Shown here in pieces: positions 1-9,414 of a stretch of DNA of 64,000 bases; position 1 is the stretch's first letter; each line of letters opens with the position of its first letter. A program made the translations under genes and the position numbers. Location of the stretch: assembly GCA_013204985.1 (NCBI GenBank), contig JABMLG010000005.1, forward strand, positions 260,159 through 324,158, read 5' to 3'. The stretch is from Microbacteriaceae bacterium VKM Ac-2855. GTDB lineage: Bacteria; Actinomycetota; Actinomycetes; Actinomycetales; Microbacteriaceae. The notes below the pieces were generated by a model. It was not told where the DNA came from. It worked only from the letters and a program-made list of their open reading frames with translations, and did not search any database.

Positions 1-76
1 CCGGTTCGGGTGGCGCGGGGTCGGGTGGCCCGGTTCGGGTGGCCCGGTTCGGATGGCCCGGTTCGGATGGCCCGGG
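1..76. repeat. Tandem 14-bp GC-rich repeat at window edge
   Basis: About five copies of a 14-bp unit, cccggttcgggtgg or cccggttcggatgg, run head to tail, with one diverged 15-bp copy. The array starts at or before the window edge, so its full size is unknown. It lies downstream of the SDR gene that ends at 153. No gene is visible here. Confidence 0.7.
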
Positions 77-152
77 TTGTCGCAAAATGCCCGATCTCGC
101 GTCGTGGAGGACGATCTGCGACAACCCGGGTCTGTTGCGGAGGACCGGGGAC

Positions 153-1097
153 TCAGGCCTCGGGGAAGGGCATCCCCGTGAGCTGCTGCGAGACGCGCCA
201 GACGCGGGCGGCCTCCTCGGTGCTGCGCAGCCGCGAGTAGAGCGGCTGCTCGGCCGGGCGCCCGCCGAGGTGACCGAGACCCGCGGGTCCGTAGAATCGG
301 CCGCCCCGCGCATCCGCTGCCGTTGCGGCGTACAGCGCGGGCAGAGCAGCCGACTCGGGAGTCCCGACCAGGATGCGTCGAGCCGACAACCAGCGGATGA
401 CGCGAACGCCGGTCGTGTCGTTGGTCCGTCCCAGCTCGGGTCGGGCCGCGAGCAGGCTCGTCGGTGCGATGCCCGGATGCGACAGATTGCTGGTGATGCC
501 CCAGCCCTGCGCCGCACTACGACGTTCGAGCTCGAGGCCGAACAGCCCGAACGCGATCTTCGACTGACTGTAGGCGGCACCCCCGCGGTACGAACGCTCG
601 GAGTTCAGATCGTCCCACCCGATCGCGCCCTGGTTCGCGGCGACGCTGAGCTGCGAGGTGATGCGCGCGTTCCCCGCTCGGAGAAGAGGGAGCAGCTGCG
701 CCACCAGCGCGACGTGGCCGAGATGGTTCGTGCCGAACTGCGACTCGAATCCGTCGACCGTGGTCTGCCGCTCGGGCGGCGTCATCACGCCGGCGTTGTT
801 CACCAGCAGACCGATCGGGTCGCCCTCGCCGCGCAGGGTCTCGCCGAGGGCCGCGACGGAGGCGAGGGAGGAGAGATCGAGTTCGCGCAGGCTCACGGCT
901 GCGGCCGGCACCTGCCCGCGGATCGTCTCGATCGCGGCCTCACCCTTGCGGGCATTGCGCACCGGCAGCACCACCTCGGCTCCCGCTCTCGCGAGCCGGG
1001 TCGCGATCCGCAGGCCGATGCCGTCGCTGCCGCCGGTGACGACGGCTCGGACTCCGTTCAGTGCGGGGACGGTGATGTCGATCGGTGTGCGTGCCAT
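153..1097 (-). CDS. Short-chain dehydrogenase/reductase (SDR)
   Basis: This 314-residue protein is a cytoplasmic NAD(P)-dependent oxidoreductase of the SDR superfamily. The Rossmann motif TGGSDGIG lies at residues 21-28. An NNAG motif and the catalytic YxxxK (YSQSK) follow in the usual order. The overall layout is like the retinol-dehydrogenase/WW-oxidoreductase-like SDRs that act on lipophilic alcohols or ketones, but the substrate cannot be read from sequence. The ATG at 1097 is chosen because AAGGAG lies six bases upstream; the frame stays open further upstream but has no support there. The gene is divergent from the XRE regulator at 1203, with about 105 bp between them, so that regulator may control it. 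Confidence 0.85.
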   Translation of the reverse strand: MARTPIDITVPALNGVRAVVTGGSDGIGLRIATRLARAGAEVVLPVRNARKGEAAIETIRGQVPAAAVSLRELDLSSLASVAALGETLRGEGDPIGLLVNNAGVMTPPERQTTVDGFESQFGTNHLGHVALVAQLLPLLRAGNARITSQLSVAANQGAIGWDDLNSERSYRGGAAYSQSKIAFGLFGLELERRSAAQGWGITSNLSHPGIAPTSLLAARPELGRTNDTTGVRVIRWLSARRILVGTPESAALPALYAATAADARGGRFYGPAGLGHLGGRPAEQPLYSRLRSTEEAARVWRVSQQLTGMPFPEA

Positions 1098-1202
1098 CGT
1101 GGCTCCTTCGGTGTGGTGCTCCGACTCTGCCTCGTGCGGAGGATCGCATCCAGGACTCGTCAGGTCACGGCTACGGCGGCGGAGAGCGACTAGAAAGAGG
1201 GC

Positions 1203-2069
1203 ATGGTGATCGACAAGCCCGGACTGGCCGACTTCCTCCTGCGCCGCCGCGAGGCGCTGCAGCCCGAAGACGTCGGTCTGCCGCGAGGGCAGCGCCGGCG
1301 CACCAGCGGGCTGCGGCGCGAAGAGATCGCGGCCCTCTGCCACATGTCGCCCGACTACTACGCACGCCTCGAACGCGGCAGCGGCCCGCAACCGTCGGAG
1401 CAGATGATCGCCGCGATCGCGCAGGGTCTGCATCTCTCCGTCGACGAGCGCGACCACGTGTTCCGGCTCGCCGGGCACGAGCCGCCGTCGCGCGCGGCGT
1501 CGGGCGATCACGTCGGTCCCGGGATGCTGCGCATCCTCGATCGGATGCAGGACACCCCGGCCGAGGTGGTCACCGAACTCGGCGAGACGCTGCGGCAGAC
1601 CCCGCTGGGCGTCGCCCTCACCGGTGCGACGAGTCTGCTGGCGGGGCCGATGCGCAGCATCGGGTACCGCTGGTTCGCCGATCCGCCGAGCCGGCGGCTG
1701 TACGCGGAGGAGGACCACCCGTTCCTCGCCCGGCTGTGGGTCTCGGGCCTGCGTGAGGTGACGGCAAGGCGGGGTCCGGATTCGCGCGCCGCACGGCTGG
1801 TCGAGGAGCTTCGCGAGTGCAGCCCCGAGTTCGTCGCGCTCTGGGAGCGCCAGGAGGTCGGGCTCCGTCCGCGGGAGGTGAAGAGGTTCGTCCACCCCGA
1901 ACTCGGAGCGCTCGAGCTCAGCTGCCAATCCCTGATGGACCCGGTGCAGTCGCACGCGCTGCTCGTCTACACTGCGGCGCCGGGCAGTGAGAGCGCCGAG
2001 AAGCTGCGACTGCTCGCGGTGATCGGGGCGCAATCGCTGCCGATGTCCGGGGTGAGCGGCGTGTCGTGA
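1203..2069 (+). CDS. XRE-family regulator with MmyB-like ligand domain
   Basis: This 288-residue transcription factor has an N-terminal helix-turn-helix (about residues 10-80; [15 protein letters not shown] and YYARLERG are typical). A C-terminal MmyB-type domain that binds a small hydrophobic ligand in characterised relatives follows (about 100-275). AAAGAGGGC precedes the ATG. Actinobacteria carry many such regulators next to a divergent SDR gene, and the arrangement here fits control of the dehydrogenase at 153-1097. That link rests on position only. The effector is unknown. Confidence 0.88.
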   Translation: MVIDKPGLADFLLRRREALQPEDVGLPRGQRRRTSGLRREEIAALCHMSPDYYARLERGSGPQPSEQMIAAIAQGLHLSVDERDHVFRLAGHEPPSRAASGDHVGPGMLRILDRMQDTPAEVVTELGETLRQTPLGVALTGATSLLAGPMRSIGYRWFADPPSRRLYAEEDHPFLARLWVSGLREVTARRGPDSRAARLVEELRECSPEFVALWERQEVGLRPREVKRFVHPELGALELSCQSLMDPVQSHALLVYTAAPGSESAEKLRLLAVIGAQSLPMSGVSGVS

Positions 2070-2102
2070 ACCGTCGCGTCGCGTCGCGGGGAGCCTGGAT
2101 GC

Positions 2103-2759
2103 ATGAGTTCCGCCCCGCCACCGCGACGACGCACCTCCGCCCGGGTGTACCGGCGGCGGCGTGCCGTGGTGTTCGGCGGGTTGATCATCCTGATCGTTGT
2201 GGTGGTGCTGCTGATCTGGCGGCCGTGGGCGGGCGCGAGCAGCGCGCCGACCCCCGTCGTGACGCCGAGTGAGACTCCGCTGCCGACCATCTACCCCAGT
2301 TCCCCGGCCGCTGGAGTTCCCGAGACGCCGACGGGCGAGGCCGCCGCCACACCGACGCCGACGTGTTCGGCCTCCGACGTCTCGGTCACGGCGGTGACGG
2401 ATGCGAGCAGCTACGCCGCGGGTGCGATCCCGCAGCTCTCACTGACCCTCACGAACACCTCCGCCGCCGACTGCGTCATCAACGCCGGCACCAGCCAGCA
2501 GGTGTTCACCATCACCAGCGGATCCGACACGATCTGGCGCTCGAGCGACTGCCAGAGCGAGCCGAACGACCTCGAGATCCTGCTCACCGCGGGGCAGACG
2601 GTGAACGGCACGCCGATCCCGTGGGACCGCACGCGCTCCTCCACCGCCACCTGCGCCGGTGGGCGCGAGGCGGTGACCGCCGGGGGAGCGGCGTACAACC
2701 TGAGTGTCTCGGTGGCTGGGATCACCTCGGCGTCGACGGCGCAGTTCTTGCTGAACTGA
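2103..2759 (+). CDS. Membrane-anchored extracellular protein of unknown function
   Basis: The 218-residue product starts with an Arg-rich cytoplasmic tail. One hydrophobic helix follows (about residues 20-40), then a Pro/Thr/Ser-rich linker with repeated TP pairs (about 45-85). The C-terminal domain (about 86-218) looks beta-rich and contains four cysteines that could form two disulphides. The topology is N-in, with the domain outside. Similar one-helix plus Ig-like domain proteins are common and unnamed in Microbacteriaceae. The start is only 33 bp past the XRE gene, so co-transcription is possible. I cannot assign a function. Confidence 0.7.
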   Translation: MSSAPPPRRRTSARVYRRRRAVVFGGLIILIVVVVLLIWRPWAGASSAPTPVVTPSETPLPTIYPSSPAAGVPETPTGEAAATPTPTCSASDVSVTAVTDASSYAAGAIPQLSLTLTNTSAADCVINAGTSQQVFTITSGSDTIWRSSDCQSEPNDLEILLTAGQTVNGTPIPWDRTRSSTATCAGGREAVTAGGAAYNLSVSVAGITSASTAQFLLN

Positions 2760-2800
2760 GGTCGTCGACGCCGGAACGACCGGATGAGGCGACTCGATCA

Positions 2801-2874
2801 CGACACAATCTCGGCTGAGAGTGGCCGTCGGCCTTGATCGAGGCCGACGACCGCTCTCAGCCGAGGTTGCGTCG
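2801..2874. repeat. Very long near-perfect inverted repeat (hairpin)
   Basis: Two 34-base arms (2801-2834 and 2841-2874) flank a 6-base loop, with 30 of 34 positions paired. It lies after the stop at 2759 and before the aldo/keto reductase. It may serve as a terminator for the upstream gene, but it is much longer than usual and has no T tract, so it could also be a dispersed palindromic element. A second perfect 8-bp hairpin with a 3-base loop lies at 2886-2904. Confidence 0.75.
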
Positions 2875-3050
2875 CCCTACTTCTTGGCGTCGAGCATCGA
2901 CGCCCCCTCCGAACCGTTGACGACGCATCGCGCGGCTCAGAGGGGGTCTGACAGGGCGCGTCTCGCGGCGTTCCCGGATCATTCCGTCGTGAAAGGATTG
3001 ACGTGCTGCGCCCGCAGGAAGATCGCTCCCCTCCCACAGAGAGAATCCGG

Positions 3051-4073
3051 ATGACCGACTCCAGTACCCGCACCGCTGTTGCGACCGCACCGCTCACCCT
3101 CGGCGACGGACTCGTCGTCACCGGCCAGGGCTACGGCGCGATGTCGCTCTCCGACGTGTACGGCCCGATCGATGACGCGCAGGCGCTCGCGACCCTGACG
3201 CACGCGGTCGACAGCGGCATCCGCTTCATCGACACCGCGAACGTCTACGGCAACGGTCGCAGCGAGAGCACGATCTCGAAGCTGCTCGCCACGCGACGCG
3301 ACGAGGTCGTCCTGGCGACCAAGTTCGGCATCGAGAACGGTGGCGGCATCGGCAAGCGCACCATCCGCGGCGACGCCGCCTACGTGCACCAGAAGGTCGA
3401 CGAGAGCCTCGCCCGCCTCGGCACCGACCACATCGACCTCTACTACCAGCACCGGCCCGACCCGAACGTGCCGATCGAGGAGACCGTCGGAGCCATGGCC
3501 GAGCTCGTCACGGCGGGCAAGGTGCTCCACCTCGGGCTGTCGGAGGCGACCGGCGCCGAGATCCGTCGCGCGCACGCCGTGCATCCGATCGCCGCGGTGC
3601 AGTCGGAATGGAGCATCGTCACCCGCGACGTCGAGAACCACGTGATCCCCGCGCTGGTCGAACTCGGCATCGGCTTCGTGCCGTACTCGCCGCTCAGCCG
3701 TGCTCTGCTCAGCGACCAGTTCTCGCCCGCCGACATCGGTGCGGGCGACGGGCGTCCCAACTTCCCGCGCTTCTCTCCCGAGAACCTGCCCGCCAACCTC
3801 GAGCTGGTGGCGGAGCTTCGCGCGTTGGCTGCAGAGCTCGGGATCAGCACCGCCCAGCTCGCGCTGGCCTGGGTCCACCGCAAGGCGGAGCGCCTCGGAC
3901 TCGCCTCGTCACCGATCCCGGGCACTCGTTTCGCCGAGCGGGTCACCGAGAACGCGGCCGCAGCCGACATCGAACTCGACGACGCGACGCTGACCGCCCT
4001 CGACGGCTACGCGGCTCGAGTGCACGGGCCCCGCAGCTTCGACCTGAACTGGGTGTCGGCCGGGCGCGAGTAA
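3051..4073 (+). CDS. Aldo/keto reductase
   Basis: This 340-residue TIM-barrel NADPH-dependent oxidoreductase shows the AKR catalytic set: Asp and Tyr in FIDTANVYG, Lys in ATKFG and His in YYQHRPDPN. The layout DHIDLYYQHRPDP and GLSEAT resembles the YajO/Tas/AKR13-like group, which reduces sugar or lipid aldehydes. I start it at the ATG at 3051 (MTDSSTRT), preceded by GAGAGAA. An upstream GTG at 3003 is in frame but would add a non-conserved charged tail. It is convergent with the amidase at 4098, only 24 bp apart. The physiological substrate is unknown. Confidence 0.88.
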   Translation: MTDSSTRTAVATAPLTLGDGLVVTGQGYGAMSLSDVYGPIDDAQALATLTHAVDSGIRFIDTANVYGNGRSESTISKLLATRRDEVVLATKFGIENGGGIGKRTIRGDAAYVHQKVDESLARLGTDHIDLYYQHRPDPNVPIEETVGAMAELVTAGKVLHLGLSEATGAEIRRAHAVHPIAAVQSEWSIVTRDVENHVIPALVELGIGFVPYSPLSRALLSDQFSPADIGAGDGRPNFPRFSPENLPANLELVAELRALAAELGISTAQLALAWVHRKAERLGLASSPIPGTRFAERVTENAAAADIELDDATLTALDGYAARVHGPRSFDLNWVSAGRE

Positions 4074-4097
4074 CCGCGCCGGGCCGACACCGTCGGG

Positions 4098-5945
4098 TCA
4101 GCTCGCGCGGCGACGTCGCAGCGAACTCACCAGCAGGGTCGCCGCTCCACCGAGGAGCAGCAGCAGGCCGGCGATGCCGCTCGCCGCTACCCCCTCGGTT
4201 CCGGTCGCGGCCAGGGTCGCACCGGACGCGGTCGCCGCGGTGGTCGGCGTGGCGGCCGGGGACGGCGTCGCGCTGGGGGTGGGCGTCGCGGTTTCGACGG
4301 GCGCCACCGCGTGGGTGAGTTCGGGCGTGGTCGACGGTGCGACGCGGTGCAGGGTGGCCTGCTCGTAGTCGTACGACATCGCCAGAAGTTCGGCGTCCTG
4401 GCTCCGCGGTGCGGCGAGTTCGAGGCCCGCGGCCTCACCGGTGGAGGTGAAGCCGGCCGGCAGCGAGACGGTCGGGATGCCGGTGTTCGCGCCCACATCG
4501 CAGAAGGTGGTGCCCGCCCAGTCCGGCGTCGCGGATCCGGCGCTCGTGGGCATCGCGAGAGCGTCGAGGTCGTGGTCGACGAAGTACTGGTCCATGGCGG
4601 CCTTGCCCGCATCCTGCTCGGCGACCGCCGCGTCGTAGGTGGGGTTCGGGATGTCCTCGCCCGCCATGAAGTAGTCGATGTCGCCCTGCGTCAGCGACGA
4701 CTTGCCGTCGGCGATCACGTCCTCGAAGGTGAGAGCGTCGGTCGGCTCCGTCAACGCGGCGAGACCCTCGGGCCACGTCGCGTCCGTCGTGGCGAAGAAG
4801 GTGTTGATGCTGGAGCGCATATCGGTCCAGCCGCCGCTCTTCAACGTGCCCGAGACGAACTCGTGCGTGAAGTCGGGCACCGCGACGATCTCTGCGCCCT
4901 GCGCCTCGAGATCGGCGACCGCCTGATCGAACAGGGCGATCTGCTCGGCGAAGCCGGGCCGCGCCTGCTCCTCCGCCGTGTAGTCGTACTGCACGTAGCC
5001 GATGCGCTTGCCCTCGAGAGCGGAGTCGCTGAGTCCCTCGACGTACTGGTCGGTCACCTGCCCCTTCGCGATCTCGGTCAGCGGGTCGGCGGCGTCGTAG
5101 CCGGCGAGTACTTCCATCAGGATGGCCGCGTCGGCGACGGTCTTGGTCATCGGGCCCGAGACGTCCTGGCGGATGCTGAGCGGCACGATGCCGGCTGTGC
5201 TGGTGAGTCCCATGGTCGGGCGGTAGCCGACCAGGCTCTCGTGCGCGCTGGGGCCCACGATCGAACCGCAGGAGTCGGTACCCAAGCCGGCGGGGCCGAA
5301 GCTCGCCGCTACCGCCGCGCCCGTGCCACCGCTGGATCCGCTCGCACTGTTCGCCTGGTCGTACGCGTTGTTGGTGCGCCCGCGTTCGGAGCTGAGCGTG
5401 TAGGTGCCGTGCCAGGCGAACTCTGACATGTTCGTTTTGGCGAGGATGATCGCGCCCGCCGCGCGCAGACGCTCGACCGCGGTCGAATCGACGGCCGTCT
5501 GATAGGTCTTCAGTGAGGCGCTGCCGGCGGTGGTGGGCATGTCGAACGTGGCGTAGTTGTCTTTCACGAGGATCGGTACGCCGTGCAGCGGTCCGCGGAG
5601 CGTGCCGGCGGCGCGTTCGGCGTCGAGGGTGGCTGCCGTGGCCAGAGCGTCCGGATTGGCGAGGATCACCGCGGCGAGGCCGGGCTGGTCGCCGTACGGG
5701 TCGTCGTAGGCGGCGATGCGATCGAGGTACTCCTGGGTGAGCGCGACCGAGGTCGACTCGCCGGATTCGAGGAGCGAGAGCACATCGGTGATGCCGAGGT
5801 CGACGACCTCGGGGGCGGAGACGACGGCCGGGGTCGCGGCGAATGCCGCGGGCGCGAAGGCCGAGGTGGTGACGGCGAATCCGGCGCAGATGGCCGTGGC
5901 CGCGGTGAGACGGGTGAAGGAGCGAGGAGAAATGCGAGGGGGCAA
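4098..5945 (-). CDS. Secreted, cell-wall-anchored amidase-signature enzyme
   Basis: The product (about 615 residues) is an amidase-signature hydrolase that cleaves C-N amide bonds. The Ser-cisSer-Lys machinery is visible: Lys in VPILVKDNY, the glycine/serine stretch SASGSSGGTG, and the nucleophile region GTDSCGSIVGPSA. An N-terminal signal peptide ends around AFAPAAFAA. The C-terminus has a Pro/Thr-rich wall-spanning stretch, then LAATG, a hydrophobic helix and an RRRR tail, which is a sortase sorting signal of the LAxTG type. I prefer the TTG at 5945, which gives a compact signal peptide. An ATG at 6038 would overlap the upstream gene by 59 bp. The substrate is unknown. Confidence 0.85.
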   Translation of the reverse strand: MPPRISPRSFTRLTAATAICAGFAVTTSAFAPAAFAATPAVVSAPEVVDLGITDVLSLLESGESTSVALTQEYLDRIAAYDDPYGDQPGLAAVILANPDALATAATLDAERAAGTLRGPLHGVPILVKDNYATFDMPTTAGSASLKTYQTAVDSTAVERLRAAGAIILAKTNMSEFAWHGTYTLSSERGRTNNAYDQANSASGSSGGTGAAVAASFGPAGLGTDSCGSIVGPSAHESLVGYRPTMGLTSTAGIVPLSIRQDVSGPMTKTVADAAILMEVLAGYDAADPLTEIAKGQVTDQYVEGLSDSALEGKRIGYVQYDYTAEEQARPGFAEQIALFDQAVADLEAQGAEIVAVPDFTHEFVSGTLKSGGWTDMRSSINTFFATTDATWPEGLAALTEPTDALTFEDVIADGKSSLTQGDIDYFMAGEDIPNPTYDAAVAEQDAGKAAMDQYFVDHDLDALAMPTSAGSATPDWAGTTFCDVGANTGIPTVSLPAGFTSTGEAAGLELAAPRSQDAELLAMSYDYEQATLHRVAPSTTPELTHAVAPVETATPTPSATPSPAATPTTAATASGATLAATGTEGVAASGIAGLLLLLGGAATLLVSSLRRRRAS

Positions 5946-5979
5946 CGCTGATCCGTTTCCGAACGTGGGGTAGGGGTTC

Positions 5980-7353
5980 CTACAGAGTGTCGGAGGCGCG
6001 TTTCCCGGGCGTTTCGGATGCGAGTCGGATTCGGGCACGTGCGAAGTCGCGGGATGCGCGACTCGACAGGGCGAGCAGGGTCAGCACGTTCAGCGACACG
6101 GTGATCAGGTTCGACTGCAGGCTGATGGCGGCACCGCCCTGGGCGACGGCGATGAACGCCGACGCCGAGGTCAGCAGTGCGGAACTCATCGACAGAACGC
6201 GCGATCGGTTGCCGCCGCGATAGACGAGCGCGGCGAACACCGTGTTGATCAGTGCGAGGGCGATGAGCAGGACGACGATCACGGCAGTCGCCGCGGGCAG
6301 GTCGGCCGCGCTGATCGGGTCGTCGTTGATCGTCGCGTCGTTGAGGTTCAGTACGCCGCTGCCGATCTGCACCGCTTGCACGAGGGTGCTCACGGCGCCG
6401 ATCAGCACCACGCCTGCGCCGAAGACCGTGGTGAGCGGTCGGCGCATCCGCGGGTCGACCGGGGTGGTGGGCGGGGCGAGCTCGGTCGCCGGGGAGGGAA
6501 CGACGTCGGTGCCGATCGTCGGCGTGACCGTGCGCAGATCGACGACGGGCAGATCGCCGTCGGTGATGATCGAGTCGCCGCCGCCATTGCGCGAGTGGTA
6601 TCCGGTGGCGAAGTCGCGGATCGTGTCGACGGTGATCCGCGGATCCGCGTCGCGCAGTGTTGCGACGATGTGGTCGCGTTCGCGGTCGGTGTCGGGCGAG
6701 ATCTTATGGGTCACCTGCAGGGTGAACAGCGAGAGTCCGACGGAGCGGTCGAAGGTGCCGGCGGCCACCCAGTCCACGTTGAAACCGCCCGGCAGCAGCC
6801 AGCCGTCGGGCGCTTGCCAGAAGCGCACGTGGTGGCGCTTGGCAGGATTGCCGTCGACCTCCTGCTGGTAGGCGAGATCCTGCATCCGACCGAAGACGAA
6901 GAGCGGCGAGACCGGCGCCGTGTGGTAGCTGCGCCGGGTGAGGGTGGAGGTGATGATGCGCCAGCTGCTGCGCAGGGTGACGTCGTCGGCGCGTGTCCAG
7001 CCGGCCGCGCTCATCGCCGTCGTGAGTTGTGCGGCGGTGCCCCGAACCGAGAGGTTGACCGGGTCGCCGAGCAGTCCGTCGCTCGTTCGGGCGCGGCCGA
7101 TGAAGTAGTTGGGCACGTAGATCTGCGTCAGGATGCGGTGCAGTCGCGGCAGCACGAGGTAGGCGACCAGAGCCCAGAGCAGCACGTACAGCCAGATACC
7201 GGCCCAGCCCGCTCGCACGCCGTCGTCGAAGACGACCCAGGCGAGCAGCACCGCGGCGACGCCGCCGAGGATGAAGAACGCCTGGTCGACGACGGCCGTC
7301 ACGGTGTAGCCGCGCCGGTGGATCCACGCCCGGGCTGCGCTCTCGACTGCCAT
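5980..7353 (-). CDS. LssY C-terminal domain membrane protein
   Basis: The 457-residue protein has two hydrophobic helices near the N-terminus (about 25-75), a large central domain and about four more helices in the C-terminal third. The central part carries the LssY-type pattern: FVFGRMQDLAYQ, KRHHVRFWQAPDGW and a WVAAGTFDRSVG-like stretch followed by HKISPDTDRERDHI. The biochemical role of LssY domains is not settled; some are fused to PAP2 phosphatases or lie in secretion loci. It is encoded 24 bp from the radA stop on the same strand, and the amidase follows. Confidence 0.75.
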   Translation of the reverse strand: MAVESAARAWIHRRGYTVTAVVDQAFFILGGVAAVLLAWVVFDDGVRAGWAGIWLYVLLWALVAYLVLPRLHRILTQIYVPNYFIGRARTSDGLLGDPVNLSVRGTAAQLTTAMSAAGWTRADDVTLRSSWRIITSTLTRRSYHTAPVSPLFVFGRMQDLAYQQEVDGNPAKRHHVRFWQAPDGWLLPGGFNVDWVAAGTFDRSVGLSLFTLQVTHKISPDTDRERDHIVATLRDADPRITVDTIRDFATGYHSRNGGGDSIITDGDLPVVDLRTVTPTIGTDVVPSPATELAPPTTPVDPRMRRPLTTVFGAGVVLIGAVSTLVQAVQIGSGVLNLNDATINDDPISAADLPAATAVIVVLLIALALINTVFAALVYRGGNRSRVLSMSSALLTSASAFIAVAQGGAAISLQSNLITVSLNVLTLLALSSRASRDFARARIRLASETPGKRASDTL

Positions 7354-7376
7354 GGGATCAGCCTAGGAGCGGCTGT

Positions 7377-8738
7377 TCACCGACTGGGCGGCATCGCCGC
7401 CGGTAACTTCGCGATCGCGTCCATGATCGCGCTGCCGAGGGTGAAGATCGACGAATCCAGGTGACTGGTGTGGCCGAGCCGATCCGCCTCGAGACCGCGT
7501 TGGCGCGAATGCGTGGTCGGCCGGATCTCGCCGGCGAGGCTGATCTCACCGAAGGCGGCGATCTTGGGGCGCACCACCGTCTGGCTGAACGCGGACGCGA
7601 TGGCGATGGCGATGGCGAGATCGGCGGACGGCTCGCTGAGTTTCACACCACCCACGGTGGATACGTAGACGTCACTGTCGCTGAGCTTGATCCCGGCGTG
7701 GCGTTCCAAAGCCGCGAGCAGCATCAGAACGCGGGAGTTGTCGACGCCGTTGGTGACACGACGCGGGTTCTGGCCGCTGGCGGAGGTGACGAGCGCCTGG
7801 ATCTCGACGGCGAGCGGCCGACGACCTTCCATCGCGATGGTGACGCACACCCCGTGCGTCGGTTCGGGAGAGTTGCTGAGGAACATCGCGCTCGGATCCG
7901 GGATCTCGGTGATGCCCTCGTTGGTCATCTCGAAGCAGCCGACCTCGTCGGTCGGCCCGAAGCGATTCTTGAGCGAGCGCAGGAAGCGCAGTGCTGTGTG
8001 CCGGTCGCCCTCGAAGTGGCAGACCACGTCGACGAGGTGTTCCAGCAGCCGGGGGCCGGCGATCGAACCGTCCTTCGTGACATGCCCGACCAGTACCAGG
8101 GGCAGTGCCCGCTCCTTCGCGAGCCGGATCAACGCGCTCGCGACCTCGCGCACCTGGCTCGGACCGCCGGGCAGGCCTTCGACGTTGCCGCTGGAGACCG
8201 TCTGCACCGAGTCGACGATCAAGAGCTCGGGCTGAACGTCGTCGATCTGCCCGAGAACGGTGCCGAGGTCGGTTTCGGCGGCGAGGTAGAGGCTGCTGTG
8301 CATCGCGCCCGTGCGCTCGGCGCGCAGGCGCACCTGCGCCGTCGACTCCTCCGCGCTGACGTAGAGCACCTTCTGACCGGCCGCCGCCGCTTTCGAGGCG
8401 ACCTCGAGCAGCAGGGTGGACTTGCCGACACCGGGCTCTCCGGATAACAGCACCACCGCACCGGGCACGATGCCTCCACCGAGCACCCGATCGAGCTCGG
8501 GGACTCCGGTGGGCCGGTGCGACATGGTGGCGGTCTCGACCTCGGTGATCGGGCGGGCCGCCTTCGTCGCGCTCGGCGGGATGGGAGCCACGGCGCGAGC
8601 TACGATGCCGGTCTTCTCGGCCACCTCGACGACGGTGCCCCACTGCTGGCATTCGCCGCAGCGGCCGACCCACTTCGACGCCGTCCAGCCGCATTCGGTG
8701 CACTTGTAGCCGGGTGCGCGGAACTTGGTGACGGCCAT
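7377..8738 (-). CDS. radA: DNA repair protein RadA (Sms)
   Basis: This 453-residue protein is a RecA-like branch-migration helicase that acts in recombinational repair. The N-terminus has a four-cysteine zinc finger (C13, C16, C27, C30). Walker A is GEPGVGKST, the RadA-specific KNRFG is present, and a Lon-protease-like C-terminal domain follows. The length is normal for the family. The ATG at 8738 is preceded by GGGAGG; an open frame continues upstream but is non-coding in character. The leader upstream carries a GC-rich tandem repeat. Confidence 0.96.
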   Translation of the reverse strand: MAVTKFRAPGYKCTECGWTASKWVGRCGECQQWGTVVEVAEKTGIVARAVAPIPPSATKAARPITEVETATMSHRPTGVPELDRVLGGGIVPGAVVLLSGEPGVGKSTLLLEVASKAAAAGQKVLYVSAEESTAQVRLRAERTGAMHSSLYLAAETDLGTVLGQIDDVQPELLIVDSVQTVSSGNVEGLPGGPSQVREVASALIRLAKERALPLVLVGHVTKDGSIAGPRLLEHLVDVVCHFEGDRHTALRFLRSLKNRFGPTDEVGCFEMTNEGITEIPDPSAMFLSNSPEPTHGVCVTIAMEGRRPLAVEIQALVTSASGQNPRRVTNGVDNSRVLMLLAALERHAGIKLSDSDVYVSTVGGVKLSEPSADLAIAIAIASAFSQTVVRPKIAAFGEISLAGEIRPTTHSRQRGLEADRLGHTSHLDSSIFTLGSAIMDAIAKLPAAMPPSR

Positions 8739-8759
8739 GGGGCCTCCCTTCGGGTTGGG

Positions 8760-8818
8760 GATCGGGTCGGGATCGGGTCGGGACCGGGTCGCGATCCGGG
8801 TCGCGATCCGGTCGTGAT
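8760..8818. repeat. Short tandem repeat upstream of radA
   Basis: Imperfect 11-bp units based on gatcgggtcgg and gatccgggtcgc repeat five to six times just upstream of the radA ribosome-binding site. The array probably lies within or near the radA leader or promoter. No clear function is visible; copy number could vary between strains. Confidence 0.6.
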
Positions 8819-9002
8819 CGACGTTAGGCGGAACCTCCGACACCGAGCGCGGTATCGAACGTGTCTTCGACCCTACGGCACAGGTCCGACATCGGCCGGT
8901 CGCCACGGGCGGATGTGCAAACTCCGGCTCGGGCCTGTGGAGAACGCTCTGTGGCAGCGATGGTGCGCACTCATGGCCCGCGGGCTCACGTAGCGCTCCG
9001 CG

Positions 9003-9156
9003 ATGCGCCTGCTCGACGAGCAGACCGCGGGGCTGGATGCGGCATCGCATTTCCGGCTCGCCGCCCGCGGAGGCCGCCCGCAATGTGGCGTTCGTGCGGG
9101 CCTCGCATGATGCGGCCGCGATCGACGAGGCGGATGCGGCGGCGCGGCTCGGATGA
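9003..9156 (+). pseudogene. Possible remnant of a small degraded gene
   Basis: An ATG at 9003 opens a coding-like stretch (MRLLDEQTAGLDAASHF), which then loses frame. A second coding-like stretch in another frame (AEAARNVAFVRASHDAAA) runs to a TGA at 9154-9156. Both pieces have normal actinobacterial composition, and together they would make a protein of about 50 residues. A single indel near 9055-9065 would join them. I do not recognise the family. The TGA overlaps an ATG (ATGA at 9153) that opens another frame without convincing coding character. Confidence 0.3.
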
Positions 9157-9364
9157 CCGCGCCCCGCGAGCCGCATAAGCCCCAGGACCGGTCCGGGCGG
9201 CGGCCACCCCCTGCGTTCCGATCGGGATCCGCAGGGTCGTGCGGATCCGGCGATGTCCGCTCGGGGTGCCCCTCGCTGACGCCGGTCCTGAGCCACACTC
9301 CGGCCGACCGAGCGCCCGAGGTTCGACCGCCCGTCGCAGCGAGGAACCCGGCATCCCCCGCACA
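9157..9364. other. Stretch with no recognisable gene
   Basis: Open frames exist on both strands, but all have the Arg/Pro/Ser-rich composition of GC-rich non-coding frames and none has a good ribosome-binding site. With 8,819-9,002 it makes up most of the 676-bp gap between radA and the small gene at 9415. It may be decayed coding DNA. Confidence 0.5.
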
Positions 9365-9404
9365 GCAGAACGGGGCGGGCGCCGCAGCGTCCGCCCCGTT
9401 CTGC
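9365..9404 (-). terminator. GC-rich hairpin after the catalase operon
   Basis: A 17-bp stem with one G-U wobble and a 6-base loop (ccgcag) lies just past the stop of the small gene at 9415. Its position fits a terminator for the minus-strand catalase operon. No T tract is seen, as is common in high-GC actinobacteria. Confidence 0.7.
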
Positions 9405-9414
9405 AGCAACCGAC

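Noticed and set aside
1098-2033. An N-terminal extension of the first SDR over the XRE gene
   Set aside because: The region is the well-supported XRE/MmyB gene on the other strand, and AAGGAG marks the SDR start at 1097.
2877-2930. A short minus-strand frame ending GASMLDAKK and a stop
   Set aside because: It looks like a protein C-terminus but has a stop 15-20 codons upstream and no start; too short to call a pseudogene.
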